DNA of 64,000 nucleotides from Eikenella corrodens (lineage in GTDB: Bacteria > Pseudomonadota > Gammaproteobacteria > Burkholderiales > Neisseriaceae): positions 186,001-250,000 of the forward strand of contig NZ_CP034670.1 of the NCBI RefSeq assembly GCF_003990355.1, in the 5' to 3' direction. The translations under genes and the position numbers were made by a program. Positions 27,390 through 36,968 of this stretch are shown here, one piece after another (within the stretch, counting starts at the first letter, position 1; each line of letters begins with the position of its first letter). The notes under the pieces are model-generated. The model saw only the letters and a program-made list of their open reading frames with translations, ran no database searches and was not told where the DNA came from.

Positions 27390-28775
27390 TCACACGGTTT
27401 GCGAATATTGGGCGGCGGTGTCGCGGGAGCGCAGGTGGCGGTCGAACACCATGGCGATGTTGCGGATGAGGAAGCGGCCTTTGGGGGTGACGGTTAGGCC
27501 GGTTGCATTAAGCTCAACCAGGCCTTTGGCGGCGAGGGTGGCGGCATCGGCCAGCTCGGCAGCGAAATATTGGGCGAAGGGCTGGCGGCATTCGGCTTCG
27601 TAATCGGCAAACTCGAGGCCGAAGCGGCACATGAGGTCTTGAATGAGGCGGCGGCGCAGCAGGTCGTCTTCGTCGAGCAGGTAGCCGCGGAACAGGGGCA
27701 GCCGGCCGGCATCGAGGTCGGCATAGTAGGCTTCGATTTGGCGCTGGTTTTGGCTGTAGATGCGGCCGATTTTGCCGATGGAGGATAGGCCGACAGCGAT
27801 GAGGTCGCAGTCGGCGTGGGTGGAATAGCCTTGGAAGTTGCGTTGCAGGCGGCCTTCGCGCAGGGCGACGGCGAGCTCGTCTTGGGGCTTGGCGAAGTGG
27901 TCCATGCCGATGAAGACGTAGCCTTCGCTGCCCAGCCGCTGCACGATTTGCTGGAGCATGTCGAGCTTGGTGTTGCTGTCGGGCACGGCATTGGTGTCGA
28001 TGCGGCGCTGGGGTTTGAAGATGTGCGGCAGGTGGGCGTAGTGGTAAACCGCCAGCCGGTCGGGGTTGAGGGCGAGCACTTTGTCCAGCGTTTGTTGCAT
28101 GGTGGCGGGGGTTTGGTGCGGCAGGCCGTAAATCAAATCGACGCTCACGGATTGGAAGCCGGCTTCGCGGGCGGCGTCGATCACCACACGGGTTTCTTCT
28201 TCGCTCTGGATGCGGTTTACGGCTTGTTGCACTTGGGGATCGAAATCCTGAATGCCCACGCTCATGCGGTTGAAGCCGAGCGAGCCGAGAAACAGCACGG
28301 TTTCGCGGCTTACTTTGCGCGGGTCGATTTCGATGGAGTATTCGCCCTGCGGCATCAGGGTGAAGTGCTCGCGGATAAGGCCGAACACGAAATCGAGCTG
28401 GGCATCGGAGAGGAAGGTGGGGGTGCCGCCGCCAAAATGCAGCTGCGCCAATTCGGGTTTGCCTTGCAGGAGTTCGGCCTGCAGGGCGAATTCTTTTTTC
28501 AGGTAGCCCAGGTATTGGTCAGCGCGGGCGGTGTCTTTGGTGATGATTTTGTTGCAGCCGCAGTAGTAGCAGATGGTGTTGCAGAAGGGGATGTGGATAT
28601 AGAGCGAGAGGGAGCCGGGCGTGCGGTTGCGCACGGCTCGGGTGTAGTCTTCGGCGGTAAAGCCTGCGTGGAAGCGGTCGGCGGTGGGGTAGGAGGTGTA
28701 GCGCGGGCCGTTGGCGGGCAAGGAGGCGATGAGCTTGCGGTCGAAGATGATTTCTTGGGTGCGGTTGGCAGACAT
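27390..28775 (-). CDS. hemN: Oxygen-independent coproporphyrinogen III oxidase
   Basis: HemN decarboxylates coproporphyrinogen III to protoporphyrinogen IX without oxygen, a radical SAM reaction in heme synthesis. The cluster motif CNTICYYCGC (Cys65, 69, 72, 74 from the chosen start) and the LHFGGGTPTFL motif are present. The C-terminal HemN domain follows. Start 28775 gives 461 residues, the usual size; a longer frame adds 29 residues of unrelated sequence. It is divergent from fnr, and E. coli hemN is FNR-regulated, but I see no clear TTGAT-N4-ATCAA box in the 174-bp gap. Confidence 0.94.
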   Translation of the reverse strand: MSANRTQEIIFDRKLIASLPANGPRYTSYPTADRFHAGFTAEDYTRAVRNRTPGSLSLYIHIPFCNTICYYCGCNKIITKDTARADQYLGYLKKEFALQAELLQGKPELAQLHFGGGTPTFLSDAQLDFVFGLIREHFTLMPQGEYSIEIDPRKVSRETVLFLGSLGFNRMSVGIQDFDPQVQQAVNRIQSEEETRVVIDAAREAGFQSVSVDLIYGLPHQTPATMQQTLDKVLALNPDRLAVYHYAHLPHIFKPQRRIDTNAVPDSNTKLDMLQQIVQRLGSEGYVFIGMDHFAKPQDELAVALREGRLQRNFQGYSTHADCDLIAVGLSSIGKIGRIYSQNQRQIEAYYADLDAGRLPLFRGYLLDEDDLLRRRLIQDLMCRFGLEFADYEAECRQPFAQYFAAELADAATLAAKGLVELNATGLTVTPKGRFLIRNIAMVFDRHLRSRDTAAQYSQTV

Positions 28776-28949
28776 GATTGTGTTTAAATTAATGTTATTA
28801 TTTGGGAAATATGCGGCAATAGGTTTTGTTTGTGAAATCGGGTAAAATGCGGATGTTTGCAAATTGCCCCGACTATTGCCGGGCGGTAAGTATAAACGAT
28901 AATTGCCGCCGCTTCATAAGCCCAGTTTGCTTAGAAAGTTAGCACACAC

Positions 28950-29675
28950 ATGAAAGCCATGCCCCTCGCCACGACTTGTTCGCGCTGCGTTTTTAAAGAG
29001 TTATGCCAGCCCAATGCCGCGATTGCGGTGGCGGTGGAGCGCGTTGATGCGGTTATCAAGCGCAGCCGCCGCCTGAAAAAGGGCGATTTCCTGTTCCGCA
29101 ACGGCGACAGGTTTGATTCACTGTTCGTGGTGCGCACCGGTTTCCTGAAAACAGTTGTTGCCAGCCAAGACGGGCGCGATCAGGTTACCGGTTTTTTTAT
29201 GTCGGGCGAGCTGGTGGGCATGGACGGCATCTGCAACCAAATGCACTACTGCGATGCGGTGGCGCTGGAAGACACGGAAGTATGCGAGCTGCCCTATGCC
29301 AATATGGAGGAGCTTTGCGCGGCGGTGCCGGAATTGCAGCTGCATTTCTACCGGCTGTTCAGCCAAGAAATCGTGCGCGACCAAAACGTGATGCTGCTTT
29401 TGGGCAATATGCGCGCCGAAGAGCGGCTGGCCGCCTTTCTGATTAACCTGTCGCAACGCCTGAAAAAACGCGGCCTTTCGGCCAACGATTTTATTTTGCG
29501 CATGTCGCGCGAGGAAATCGGCAGCTATTTGGGGCTGAAGCTGGAAACGGTGAGCCGCACGCTCTCCAAATTCGGCCAGGAGGGGCTGGTGGAAGTGGAA
29601 TACAAACACATCCGCCTGCTCAAGCCCGAACGGCTCAAACAGCTGGCTTCCGGTACCCAGCCCGCTGTGGTTTGA
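28950..29675 (+). CDS. fnr: FNR-type oxygen-sensing transcriptional regulator
   Basis: A CRP-FNR family activator of anaerobic genes. Cluster ligands are visible at Cys10, Cys13 and Cys19, with Cys112 (DTEVCELPY) aligning with the fourth ligand of E. coli FNR. The cNMP-like beta-roll spans about residues 35-150. The DNA-recognition helix contains EIGSYLGLKLETVSRTLSKF with the E--SR contacts typical of FNR. Adjacent, divergent hemN is a plausible target. A second ATG lies 9 bp downstream, so the exact start is uncertain by three residues. Confidence 0.93.
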   Translation: MKAMPLATTCSRCVFKELCQPNAAIAVAVERVDAVIKRSRRLKKGDFLFRNGDRFDSLFVVRTGFLKTVVASQDGRDQVTGFFMSGELVGMDGICNQMHYCDAVALEDTEVCELPYANMEELCAAVPELQLHFYRLFSQEIVRDQNVMLLLGNMRAEERLAAFLINLSQRLKKRGLSANDFILRMSREEIGSYLGLKLETVSRTLSKFGQEGLVEVEYKHIRLLKPERLKQLASGTQPAVV

Positions 29676-29757
29676 AGCAGCTTTCCGCATTTGTCTTTAT
29701 TTCCCAACCGCTTGGCAGGCTACCTGAAACTTCGGCCGCCAAGCCCAACCTTCCAAT

Positions 29758-31167
29758 ATGAAAATCCTCATCTTAGGCAGCGGCCAAGTGGGCACTGCCG
29801 TGGCACAGAATTTGGTGGAAATCCCCAACCACGACGTTACCATTATCGATAACGATCCCGAAGCCCTGCGCAACATTGGCAGCAAGCTCGATGTGCAAAC
29901 CTTACTGGGCAACGGCTCTTCTCCTGCCGTGATGGCCGAAGGCGGCGCCTACGACACCGACCTGCTGCTCGCCCTCACCCGCCACGACGAAACCAATCTG
30001 GCCGCCTGCAAGCTTGCTTCCAGCCTGTTCAACATCCCCAACCGCATCGCCCGCGTGCGCCTTTCCGATTATTTGGAATTCACCGGCCCCGACGCCGAAG
30101 AAGATAACGACGGCCGCGGCACGCTCGATCTGTTCGGCGTGAGCGAATCCATCTGCCCCGAGCAGCTGGTTACCGAGCGGCTGGCCGATTTGCTCTGCCA
30201 CCCCAGCGCCCTGCAGGTGCTCACCTTTGCCGAAGACAAAGTGCGCATGCTGGTGGTGCGCGCGCAAAGCGGCGGGCGGCTGTTGGGGCAGCCTATCCAC
30301 ACCATCCACGAACACCTGCCCGAAGGCACCGACTGCCAAATCTGCGCCATCTACCGCAACAACAAGCTGATTATGCCCACGCCGCAAACCGTGATTCAGC
30401 AGGGCGACGAAGTATTCGTGGCGGCCGCCACTTCGCAAGTGGCCGAAGTGTTGCGCGAATTGCGCCCGCAGCAGCAGCCCACGCGGCGCGTGATGATTGC
30501 CGGCGGCGGCCAAATCGGCTTCCGCCTCAGCCGCCAGCTGGAAGACCGCTTCGATGTGAAAATCATCGAAATCAACGAAAAACGTGCCGAATGGCTTTCG
30601 GAAAACCTCAACAGCACCCTCGTGCTGCACGGCTCCGCCGCCGACGAAAGCCTGCTGGAAGGCGAATACATCGACGAAATCGACGTATTCTGCGCGCTCA
30701 CCAACGACGACGAAAACAACATCATGGCCGGCATGCTGGCCAAAAGTCTCGGCGCCAAGCGCGTTATCGCCATCGTCAACCGTTCCAGCTATGTGGATTT
30801 GCTGCAAGGCAATACCATCGACATCGCCGTATCGCCCCACTTGGTGACCATCGGCTCGATTTTGGCGCACATCCGGCGCGGCGACGTGGAAGCCGTCCAC
30901 CCCCTGCGCGGCGGCAATTCCGAAGCCATCGAAATCGTGGCGCACGGCGACAAAGACACGTCCAAGCTGGTCGGCCGCCGCGTGAGCGCCGTGCGCTGGC
31001 CCAACGGCTGCCACGTTGCCGCCGTGGTGCGCGGCGAAGAAGTGTTTATGGGGCATCAAGACGTGCAGCTGGCCGACGGCGACCACATCATCCTGTTCGT
31101 AGCCCGCCGCCGCGTGGTGAGCGAATTGGAAAAACTGATTCAAGTGCGCATGGGCTTTTTTGGCTAG
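29758..31167 (+). CDS. trkA: Trk potassium uptake regulator TrkA
   Basis: TrkA is the cytoplasmic NAD(H)-binding subunit that gates TrkH potassium channels. The two RCK halves are visible: the first starts MKILILGSGQVGTAVAQNL, the second VMIAGGGQIGFRLSRQL near residue 245, each with an acidic nucleotide-binding residue (IIDND and IIEIN). Each half is followed by a TrkA-C domain. At 469 residues it has the normal double length. TrkH is not in the window. An uptake sequence precedes it; a Correia element follows. Confidence 0.95.
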   Translation: MKILILGSGQVGTAVAQNLVEIPNHDVTIIDNDPEALRNIGSKLDVQTLLGNGSSPAVMAEGGAYDTDLLLALTRHDETNLAACKLASSLFNIPNRIARVRLSDYLEFTGPDAEEDNDGRGTLDLFGVSESICPEQLVTERLADLLCHPSALQVLTFAEDKVRMLVVRAQSGGRLLGQPIHTIHEHLPEGTDCQICAIYRNNKLIMPTPQTVIQQGDEVFVAAATSQVAEVLRELRPQQQPTRRVMIAGGGQIGFRLSRQLEDRFDVKIIEINEKRAEWLSENLNSTLVLHGSAADESLLEGEYIDEIDVFCALTNDDENNIMAGMLAKSLGAKRVIAIVNRSSYVDLLQGNTIDIAVSPHLVTIGSILAHIRRGDVEAVHPLRGGNSEAIEIVAHGDKDTSKLVGRRVSAVRWPNGCHVAAVVRGEEVFMGHQDVQLADGDHIILFVARRRVVSELEKLIQVRMGFFG

Positions 31168-31187
31168 AAACCGCGGCTTGGAATATA

Positions 31188-31292
31188 TATAGTGGATTAA
31201 CAAAAATCAGGACAAGGCGGCGAGCCGCAGACAGTACACACGTTACGACAAGGCGAGACAACGCTGTACTGGTTTAAATTTAATTCACTATA
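31188..31292. repeat. Correia repeat element, 105 bp
   Basis: Ends TATAGTGGATTAA and TTAATTCACTATA enclose the full core in the orientation opposite to most copies. It lies 20 bp after trkA. Confidence 0.85.
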
Positions 31293-31293
31293 G

Positions 31294-31338
31294 AAGGCTA
31301 CCTGAAAAACGATTTCCCGTTTTCAGGTAGCCTTTCCG
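31294..31338. terminator. Inverted uptake-sequence pair between trkA and the membrane protein gene
   Basis: AAGGCTACCTGAAAAACG and CGTTTTCAGGTAGCCTTT surround a short loop. It can end transcription from both convergent genes. Confidence 0.7.
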
Positions 31339-31363
31339 TTGACTCGGCGCAAGCCGAAGCCTT

Positions 31364-31750
31364 TCAATATCCCGCGCTTATCCGCCACATTTTCCTGCCG
31401 AGGAAATACGGCACGCAGAACAACACCAGCACAATGCCAAGCGTTACCGCCGTGCTCAACAGATAGTTTTGCAAGGGCACGGCCTCCTTGCCGTGATACA
31501 GCGAAAATGCAAAACCGCCGAATATCAGCAGCATAAACCCCCTTGCCGCCCAACCCGCACCGTGCAGCCCCTTGCTTTCGCGCCCCCAGCCGTGCAGCAG
31601 CGAAAGGCAGGCCACCGGCACTAGGTAGAAGGCAGACTTGATATATTCGTTCATGTTCGGATCGGGGTGGTGCGGCTCAAACTTCAGCCCGAACAGCAAC
31701 ACTGCCCAAGCAATCACAGTCAACTGAATTAATCGGATTAATATCGACAT
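31364..31750 (-). CDS. Small integral membrane protein of unknown function
   Basis: A 128-residue protein with about four hydrophobic segments: near residues 5-22, 41-54, 68-83 and 97-117. The first two are joined by a PHHPDPN stretch. I do not recognise a family. Codon use is like its neighbours. It is convergent with trkA and stands alone; the region upstream holds a decayed Correia element and the dnaK terminator. Confidence 0.55.
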   Translation of the reverse strand: MSILIRLIQLTVIAWAVLLFGLKFEPHHPDPNMNEYIKSAFYLVPVACLSLLHGWGRESKGLHGAGWAARGFMLLIFGGFAFSLYHGKEAVPLQNYLLSTAVTLGIVLVLFCVPYFLGRKMWRISAGY

Positions 31751-31829
31751 TTTTGTTTTCCCGTTTATTCAAAATAAAACATCGGATTATAACGATTTTG
31801 TGGTTTTTGGCAATCCTATCCGGCTAAGG

Positions 31830-31934
31830 TAGATGGATTAACAAAAATCAGGACAAGGCGGCAATGCTCTCTGTGTACGGATAGGATATGAGGGGTTGTT
31901 AAAGCTGTATTCATTGCAATTTTAATCCACCATA
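31830..31934. repeat. Decayed Correia element
   Basis: The outer parts GTAGATGGATTAACAAAAA and TTTTAATCCACCATA are still recognisable, as is CAGGACAAGGCGGC, but the middle has diverged beyond recognition. Length (105 bp) is preserved. Confidence 0.6.
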
Positions 31935-31966
31935 GAACATCAGCTATATAAAGCATCCTGCCAAAC

Positions 31967-32000
31967 AAAAAGGCTACCTGAACATTTTCAGGTAGCCTTC
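31967..32000 (-). terminator. Inverted uptake-sequence hairpin after dnaK
   Basis: AAAAAGGCTACCTGAA and TTCAGGTAGCCTT form a stem with a short loop 27 bp beyond the dnaK stop on the minus strand, ending in a T run. Confidence 0.75.
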
Positions 32001-32026
32001 ATCATACTAAAGTAAGCGGCTGATGC

Positions 32027-33958
32027 TTATTTGTCGTCTTTCACTTCTTCAAACTCGGCATCCACCACATCGTCGCCTTTTTTCTGCTGCCCGTTGTCGG
32101 CGGACTGGCCGGCTTGGGCTTCCTGAGCCTGCTTCTGGGCATCGGCATACAGCATTTCGCCCAGTTTCTGGCTGGCTTTGCCCAGCTCTTCGGCTTTGGC
32201 ATCAATGGCGGCTTTGTCGTCGCCTTTCACGGCTTCTTCGGCTTCTTTCAGCGCGGCTTCGATTTTTTCTTTCTCGGCTGCGTCCAGTTTGTCGCCGTAG
32301 TCGGCCAGTGATTTTTTCACGGAGTGAATCAAGGCTTCGGCCTGGTTGCGGCTCTGCACCAGTTCGTGCAGTTTTTTATCTTCTTCGGCATTGGCTTCAG
32401 CATCTTTCACCATGCGTTCGATTTCTTCCTCGCTCAAGCCGGAAGAACCTTGGATGGTGATGTTGGCGGCTTTGCCGGTGCCTTTGTCTTTGGCAGACAC
32501 ATGCAGGATGCCGTTTGCATCAATATCAAAGGTTACTTCAATCTGCGGCATGCCGCGCGGAGCGGGGGCGATGTCGCCGAGGTTGAATTGGCCGAGTGAT
32601 TTGTTGGCAGAAGCGCGTTCGCGTTCGCCTTGCAACACGTGGATGGTTACGGCGCTCTGGTTGTCTTCGGCAGTGGAGAACACTTGCGAAGCCTTAGTGG
32701 GGATAGTGGTGTTTTTGTTGATGAGTTTGGTCATCACGCCGCCCATGGTTTCGATACCCAAAGACAGAGGGGTTACGTCGAGCAGCAATACGTCGCTGCG
32801 GCCGCCGCTCAATACTTCGCCCTGAATGGCGGCACCCAAGGCCACGGCTTCATCGGGGTTCACGTCTTTGCGCGGTTCTTTACCGAAGAATTCTTTCACG
32901 GTTTCCTGAACCTTGGGCATACGGCTCTGACCGCCCACCAAAATCACGTCGTCGATGTCGTTCACGCTCAGGCCGGCATCTTTGATGGCGGTGCGGCAGG
33001 GCTCGATGGAACGCTCGATCAGGTCTTCCACCAGGCTTTCAAACTTGGCGCGGGTAATCTTCATGGCCAAGTGTTTGGGGCCGGTGGCGTCCATGGTGAT
33101 GTAAGGCAGGTTCACTTCGGTCTGCTGGCTGCTGGAAAGCTCGATTTTGGCTTTTTCGGCAGCTTCTTTCAGGCGCTGCAAGGCCATTACATCGGTTTTC
33201 AGGTCGATGCCCTGGTCTTTTTTGAACTCGGAAATGATGTAGTCGATCAGGCGTTGGTCGAAGTCTTCGCCGCCGAGGAAGGTGTCGCCGTTGGTGGAGA
33301 GCACTTCAAACTGTTTTTCGCCGTCCAAATCGGCAATTTCGATAATGGAAATATCGAATGTGCCGCCGCCCAAGTCGTATACGGCGATTTTGCGGTCGCC
33401 TTTGCTGCCTTTGTCCATGCCGAAAGCCAGTGCGGCTGCGGTCGGTTCGTTGATGATGCGTTTCACGTCCAAACCGGCGATGCGGCCTGCGTCTTTGGTG
33501 GCTTGGCGTTGGCTGTCGTTGAAATAGGCCGGCACGGTAATCACCGCTTCGGTTACTTTTTCGCCCAAATAGGCTTCGGCGGCTTCTTTCATTTTACGCA
33601 GGACTTCTGCGGAAATTTGCGGCGGAGAAAGCTCTTTACCTTGCGCTTCCACCCAAGCGTCGCCGTTTTTGGCTTTTACAATTTTGAAAGGCATCAGGTC
33701 GATGTCTTTCTGCACTTCTTTATCTTCAAATTTGTGGCCGATCAGGCGTTTTACCGCATAGATGGTGTTTTTTGCGTTGGTAACGGCCTGGCGTTTGGCC
33801 GGCGCGCCCACGAGGATTTCGCCGCCGTCCAGATAGGCGATAACAGAGGGAGTGGTGCGTGCGCCTTCTGCGTTTTCAATAACTTTGGTTTGACCGTTTT
33901 CAGAAATAGCCAAGCAGGAATTGGTAGTACCCAAATCGATACCGATAACTTTTGCCAT
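32027..33958 (-). CDS. dnaK: Molecular chaperone DnaK (Hsp70)
   Basis: DnaK binds exposed hydrophobic peptide segments in an ATP cycle driven by DnaJ and GrpE. The ATPase domain (about 1-380) starts [15 protein letters not shown] and includes [11 protein letters not shown] short [10 protein letters not shown] linker region leads to the substrate-binding domain, and the C-terminus is the usual acidic tail (EFEEVKDDK). The 643-residue length is normal. AAGGAG precedes the ATG and a good sigma-32 promoter lies 66-100 bp upstream. dnaJ and grpE are not adjacent, which is also the case in Neisseria. Confidence 0.97.
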   Translation of the reverse strand: MAKVIGIDLGTTNSCLAISENGQTKVIENAEGARTTPSVIAYLDGGEILVGAPAKRQAVTNAKNTIYAVKRLIGHKFEDKEVQKDIDLMPFKIVKAKNGDAWVEAQGKELSPPQISAEVLRKMKEAAEAYLGEKVTEAVITVPAYFNDSQRQATKDAGRIAGLDVKRIINEPTAAALAFGMDKGSKGDRKIAVYDLGGGTFDISIIEIADLDGEKQFEVLSTNGDTFLGGEDFDQRLIDYIISEFKKDQGIDLKTDVMALQRLKEAAEKAKIELSSSQQTEVNLPYITMDATGPKHLAMKITRAKFESLVEDLIERSIEPCRTAIKDAGLSVNDIDDVILVGGQSRMPKVQETVKEFFGKEPRKDVNPDEAVALGAAIQGEVLSGGRSDVLLLDVTPLSLGIETMGGVMTKLINKNTTIPTKASQVFSTAEDNQSAVTIHVLQGERERASANKSLGQFNLGDIAPAPRGMPQIEVTFDIDANGILHVSAKDKGTGKAANITIQGSSGLSEEEIERMVKDAEANAEEDKKLHELVQSRNQAEALIHSVKKSLADYGDKLDAAEKEKIEAALKEAEEAVKGDDKAAIDAKAEELGKASQKLGEMLYADAQKQAQEAQAGQSADNGQQKKGDDVVDAEFEEVKDDK

Positions 33959-34024
33959 AATGGATTGCTCCTTAGAGATTAGTAGGATTCAGACAGCGCC
34001 TTGCTGGCGCTTTAACTTGCCCAG

Positions 34025-34055
34025 TAAATGGGTTTGGCCGTTTTTTTTTCAAGGG
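34025..34055 (-). promoter_or_regulatory. Sigma-32 (RpoH) heat-shock promoter of dnaK
   Basis: On the minus strand CCCTTGAAA (complement of 34047-34055) is followed after 14 bases by CCCATTTA (complement of 34025-34032). These match the sigma-32 consensus CTTGAAA and CCCCATnTA with a spacing in the accepted range. The dnaK start is 66 bp downstream. Confidence 0.8.
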
Positions 34056-34221
34056 AAAAGGCTATTTTCGTTTTAATATATTGATTTTTATATGATTAAA
34101 TAATTTCAGGCGGCCTTGGGCAACAAATTTCCGCCCGGCCTATTGAATTTCTGCCGCCAGCCCTAATTAAGAATAACTGTTGTTCCTGCATATTTGCACC
34201 GATACGGCGTTGCCGGAATTT

Positions 34222-34254
34222 ATAGCTAAAAGCAATTCGTATTATTTGAACTAT
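34222..34254 (+). promoter_or_regulatory. Possible OxyR-like operator upstream of the peroxiredoxin gene
   Basis: ATAGCTAAAA and its rough mirror TTTGAACTAT enclose an AT-rich segment about 110 bp before the start. OxyR sites contain ATAG and CTAT blocks, and peroxide-responsive Prx-Grx genes are known in related bacteria. The spacing does not fit the full four-block consensus, so this is tentative. The remaining 403-bp gap between dnaK and this gene holds the dnaK promoter and otherwise AT-rich DNA. Confidence 0.25.
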
Positions 34255-34361
34255 AAATTATACAAATCGCCTGGCGGCGGCTAGAATGCCGCCCTGTCGA
34301 TACACCGTATCTCACAAATTCATTCGCATTATTTCTGACACCCTGATATAAGGAGCTCTAT

Positions 34362-35117
34362 ATGTCTATCAACATCAAAACCCGCGACCAACTGGTTGGT
34401 CAGCAAGTTCCGAACGTAACCTTCCACACCCGCGTGGCCGATTCTTGGAAAGACGTTACCACCGACGACTTGTTCAAAGGCAAAAAAGTAGTGGTATTCG
34501 CCCTGCCCGGCGCGTTCACCCCCACCTGCTCTTCCAGCCACCTGCCGCGCTACAACGAGCTGGCTCCTGCATTTAAAGAAAACGGCATCGACGACATCCT
34601 GTGCGTGTCCGTAAACGACACCTTCGTGATGAACGCTTGGGCAGCCGACGAAGAAGCCCACAACATCACCATGGTTCCCGACGGCAACGGCGAATTCACC
34701 CGCGGTATGGGCATGGAAGTGAGCGATGAAGACATCGGCTTCGGCAAACGCTCTTGGCGCTACTCCATACTGGTGGACGACGGCAAAATCGTGGAAGCCT
34801 TCATCGAGCCGATCAAAGAAGGCGACCCCTTTGAAGTTTCCGATGCCGACACCATGCTGAAATTTGTGGCTCCGAACTGGAAACCGCAAGAATCCATCGC
34901 CATCTTCACCAAACCCGGCTGCCCCTTCTGCGCCAAAGCCAAAGCCGCTTTGAAAGAAAAAGGCCTGGCCTACGAAGAAATCGTATTGGGCAAAGACGCC
35001 AGCATCGTTTCCGTACGCGCCATCACCGGCAAAGTAACCGCCCCGCAAGTGTTCATCGGCGGCAAATACATCGGCGGCAGCGAAGACTTGGACGCATACT
35101 TGGCCAAACGCGCCTGA
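34362..35117 (+). CDS. Hybrid peroxiredoxin-glutaredoxin (Prx5-Grx fusion)
   Basis: A 251-residue fusion that reduces peroxides with glutathione. Residues 1-165 are a Prx5-type peroxiredoxin with the peroxidatic Cys56 in PGAFTPTCSSSHLP. Residues 175-251 are a glutaredoxin with the CPFC active site (Cys187-Cys190) and the TAPQVFIGG motif that binds glutathione. This hybrid enzyme is known from Haemophilus and Neisseria. AAGGAG precedes the ATG. The flavoprotein gene 180 bp downstream may be co-expressed and could feed reducing power, but the spacer holds a hairpin. Confidence 0.93.
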   Translation: MSINIKTRDQLVGQQVPNVTFHTRVADSWKDVTTDDLFKGKKVVVFALPGAFTPTCSSSHLPRYNELAPAFKENGIDDILCVSVNDTFVMNAWAADEEAHNITMVPDGNGEFTRGMGMEVSDEDIGFGKRSWRYSILVDDGKIVEAFIEPIKEGDPFEVSDADTMLKFVAPNWKPQESIAIFTKPGCPFCAKAKAALKEKGLAYEEIVLGKDASIVSVRAITGKVTAPQVFIGGKYIGGSEDLDAYLAKRA

Positions 35118-35228
35118 TTTTCCAGCTATCCAGTTGCCAATACAGTAGATAGCTTTGCGAGCCGCCCGAACAGGGCGGCTCTTTTCCCAAGGCCTTTCAG
35201 GTAGCCTGTTACACCGCAGCAGCCGATC

Positions 35229-35275
35229 TTTTTCAGGTAGCCTCTTAGCCAACCATACAGGCTACCTGAAAGGTC
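35229..35275 (+). terminator. Inverted uptake-sequence pair between the Prx-Grx and flavoprotein genes
   Basis: TTTTTCAGGTAGCCT and AGGCTACCTGAAA face each other about 20 bases apart. It may reduce read-through into the second gene. Confidence 0.5.
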
Positions 35276-35297
35276 TTCCCACATAAGGAAAGCAGAC

Positions 35298-36695
35298 ATG
35301 AAACACCTCACCGCAGACGTCGTCGTTATCGGCGGCGGCACCGCCGGCATGGGCGCCTTCCGCAATGCCCGCCTCTACACCGAAAACGTTTATCTCATCG
35401 AAAGCCACGTTTTCGGCACCACCTGCGCCCGCGTCGGCTGCATGCCCTCCAAACTCTTGATTGCCGCCGCGGAAGCCCGCCACCACGCCCTGCACACTGA
35501 TCCCTTCGGCGTGCATCTGGACAAATCCAGCATCAGCGTAAACGGCGAAGAAGTAATGAGCCGCGTCAAATCCGAGCGCGACCGCTTCGTCGGCTTCGTA
35601 CTGGAAGACGTAGAAGCCTGGCCGGCCGAGCGCCGAATCATGGGGCAGGCCAAATTCATCGACGAGCATACCGTGCAAATCGACGATCACACCCAAATCC
35701 GCGCCGAACGCATCATCATCGCCACCGGCTCCCGCCCCATCGTACTGCCGCAATGGCAGGCGCTTGGCGACCGCCTCGTCATCAACGACGACGTATTCTC
35801 ATGGGACACACTGCCCGAAAGCGTGGCCGTATTCGGTACCGGCGTAATCGGCCTCGAGCTCGGCCAAGCCCTGAGCCGCCTCGGCGTGCGCGTGGAAATG
35901 TTCGGCCTGGGCGGACTCATCGGCGGCATTTCCGACCCCGTGGTGCTGGAAGACGCCACAGCCATCTTCGGCCAAGAAATCCCGCTGCACCTCAACGCCC
36001 AAACCGAAACCCGGCTCAACGATAAAGGCCAAGTGGAAGTAGCGTGGATGCAAGACGGCGAAAGCGGCGTATTCACCGCCGACTACCTGCTCGCCGCCAT
36101 CGGCCGCCGCCCCAATGTGGATAACATCGGGCTGGAAAACCTCAATATCGAGAAAGACGCACGCGGCGTGCCCGTAGCCAACCCGCGCACCATGCAAACC
36201 AGCATCCCGCACATTTTCATTGCCGGCGACGCCTCCAACCAGCTACCCCTGCTGCACGAAGCTTCCGACCAAGGCAAAATCGCCGGTGAAAATGCCGGCC
36301 GCTACCCCGATGTACGGGACGGCCTGCGCCGCAGCATGATCGGCGTGGTGTTCTCCAACCCGCAGATCATCAGCGTGGGTGCGCGCTTTGCCCAGCTGGA
36401 AAAAGAATACGGCAGCAAACTGGTAACCGGCCAAGTATCCTTCCGCAACCAAGGCCGCAGCCGCGTGATGCTGGTAAACCAAGGCAGCCTGCGCGTGTAT
36501 GCCGACCGCGAAACCGGCCGCTTCCTCGGCGCCGAAGGTGTCGGCCCCGCGCTGGAACACATCGCCCACCTCCTCGCTTGGGCACACCAGCAGCACATGA
36601 CCGTGCCGCAGATGCTCGATATGCCCTTCTACCACCCCGTAATCGAAGAAGGCCTGCGCACCGCCCTGCGCGATGTAGCCGCCAAACTGGCCTAA
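35298..36695 (+). CDS. Dihydrolipoyl dehydrogenase-like flavoprotein disulfide reductase
   Basis: A 465-residue pyridine nucleotide-disulfide oxidoreductase. FAD motif VVVIGGGTAGMGA at the N-terminus, redox disulfide CARVGC (Cys43/Cys48), NAD(P) motif FGTGVIGLELGQAL in the middle, IFIAGDA for the second FAD contact and the C-terminal catalytic pair in YHPVIEEGL. Unlike lpdA at 928-2736 it has no lipoyl domain. Related genes are found next to Prx-Grx genes in Neisseria, so a role in thiol or peroxide defence is as likely as a 2-oxoacid dehydrogenase role; this is inference. AAGGAAAG precedes the ATG. Confidence 0.82.
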   Translation: MKHLTADVVVIGGGTAGMGAFRNARLYTENVYLIESHVFGTTCARVGCMPSKLLIAAAEARHHALHTDPFGVHLDKSSISVNGEEVMSRVKSERDRFVGFVLEDVEAWPAERRIMGQAKFIDEHTVQIDDHTQIRAERIIIATGSRPIVLPQWQALGDRLVINDDVFSWDTLPESVAVFGTGVIGLELGQALSRLGVRVEMFGLGGLIGGISDPVVLEDATAIFGQEIPLHLNAQTETRLNDKGQVEVAWMQDGESGVFTADYLLAAIGRRPNVDNIGLENLNIEKDARGVPVANPRTMQTSIPHIFIAGDASNQLPLLHEASDQGKIAGENAGRYPDVRDGLRRSMIGVVFSNPQIISVGARFAQLEKEYGSKLVTGQVSFRNQGRSRVMLVNQGSLRVYADRETGRFLGAEGVGPALEHIAHLLAWAHQQHMTVPQMLDMPFYHPVIEEGLRTALRDVAAKLA

Positions 36696-36785
36696 AGGCT
36701 ACCTGAAAGCCCAGCCTTGGCACAGCCAAGCTTGGGCTTCGACGAAGCTGAGGCGTTAATCAAAACGCAGCGGCATCGGAGTGAG

Positions 36786-36824
36786 AAAAAACGGCAAACG
36801 GATTGATTCCGTTTGCCGTTTTTT
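36786..36824. terminator. Bidirectional terminator hairpin
   Basis: AAAAAACGGCAAACGG pairs perfectly with CCGTTTGCCGTTTTTT around a 7-base loop. It follows the flavoprotein gene by about 90 bp. Confidence 0.85.
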
Positions 36825-36864
36825 GTTCGCCTTTGGTCGGTGTAAAAAGCGTGTTGCCTAAAAA

Positions 36865-36968
36865 TATAGTGAATTAACAAAAACCAGTACAGCCTTATCT
36901 CGCCTTGCCGTAACGTGTGTACTGCCTGCGGCTCGCCGCCTTGTCCTGATTTTTGTTAATCCACTATA
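36865..36968. repeat. Correia repeat element, 104 bp
   Basis: Ends TATAGTGAATTAA and TTAATCCACTATA with the CCGTAACGTGTG core. A Eikenella-type uptake sequence abuts the right end. Confidence 0.85.

Noticed and set aside
28776..28949. FNR box between hemN and fnr
   Set aside because: Expected from biology, but no TTGAT-N4-ATCAA-like palindrome with acceptable mismatches is seen.
29902..31203. A 433-codon frame opposite trkA
   Set aside because: Antisense shadow of TrkA with biased composition; TrkA motifs are intact on the plus strand.
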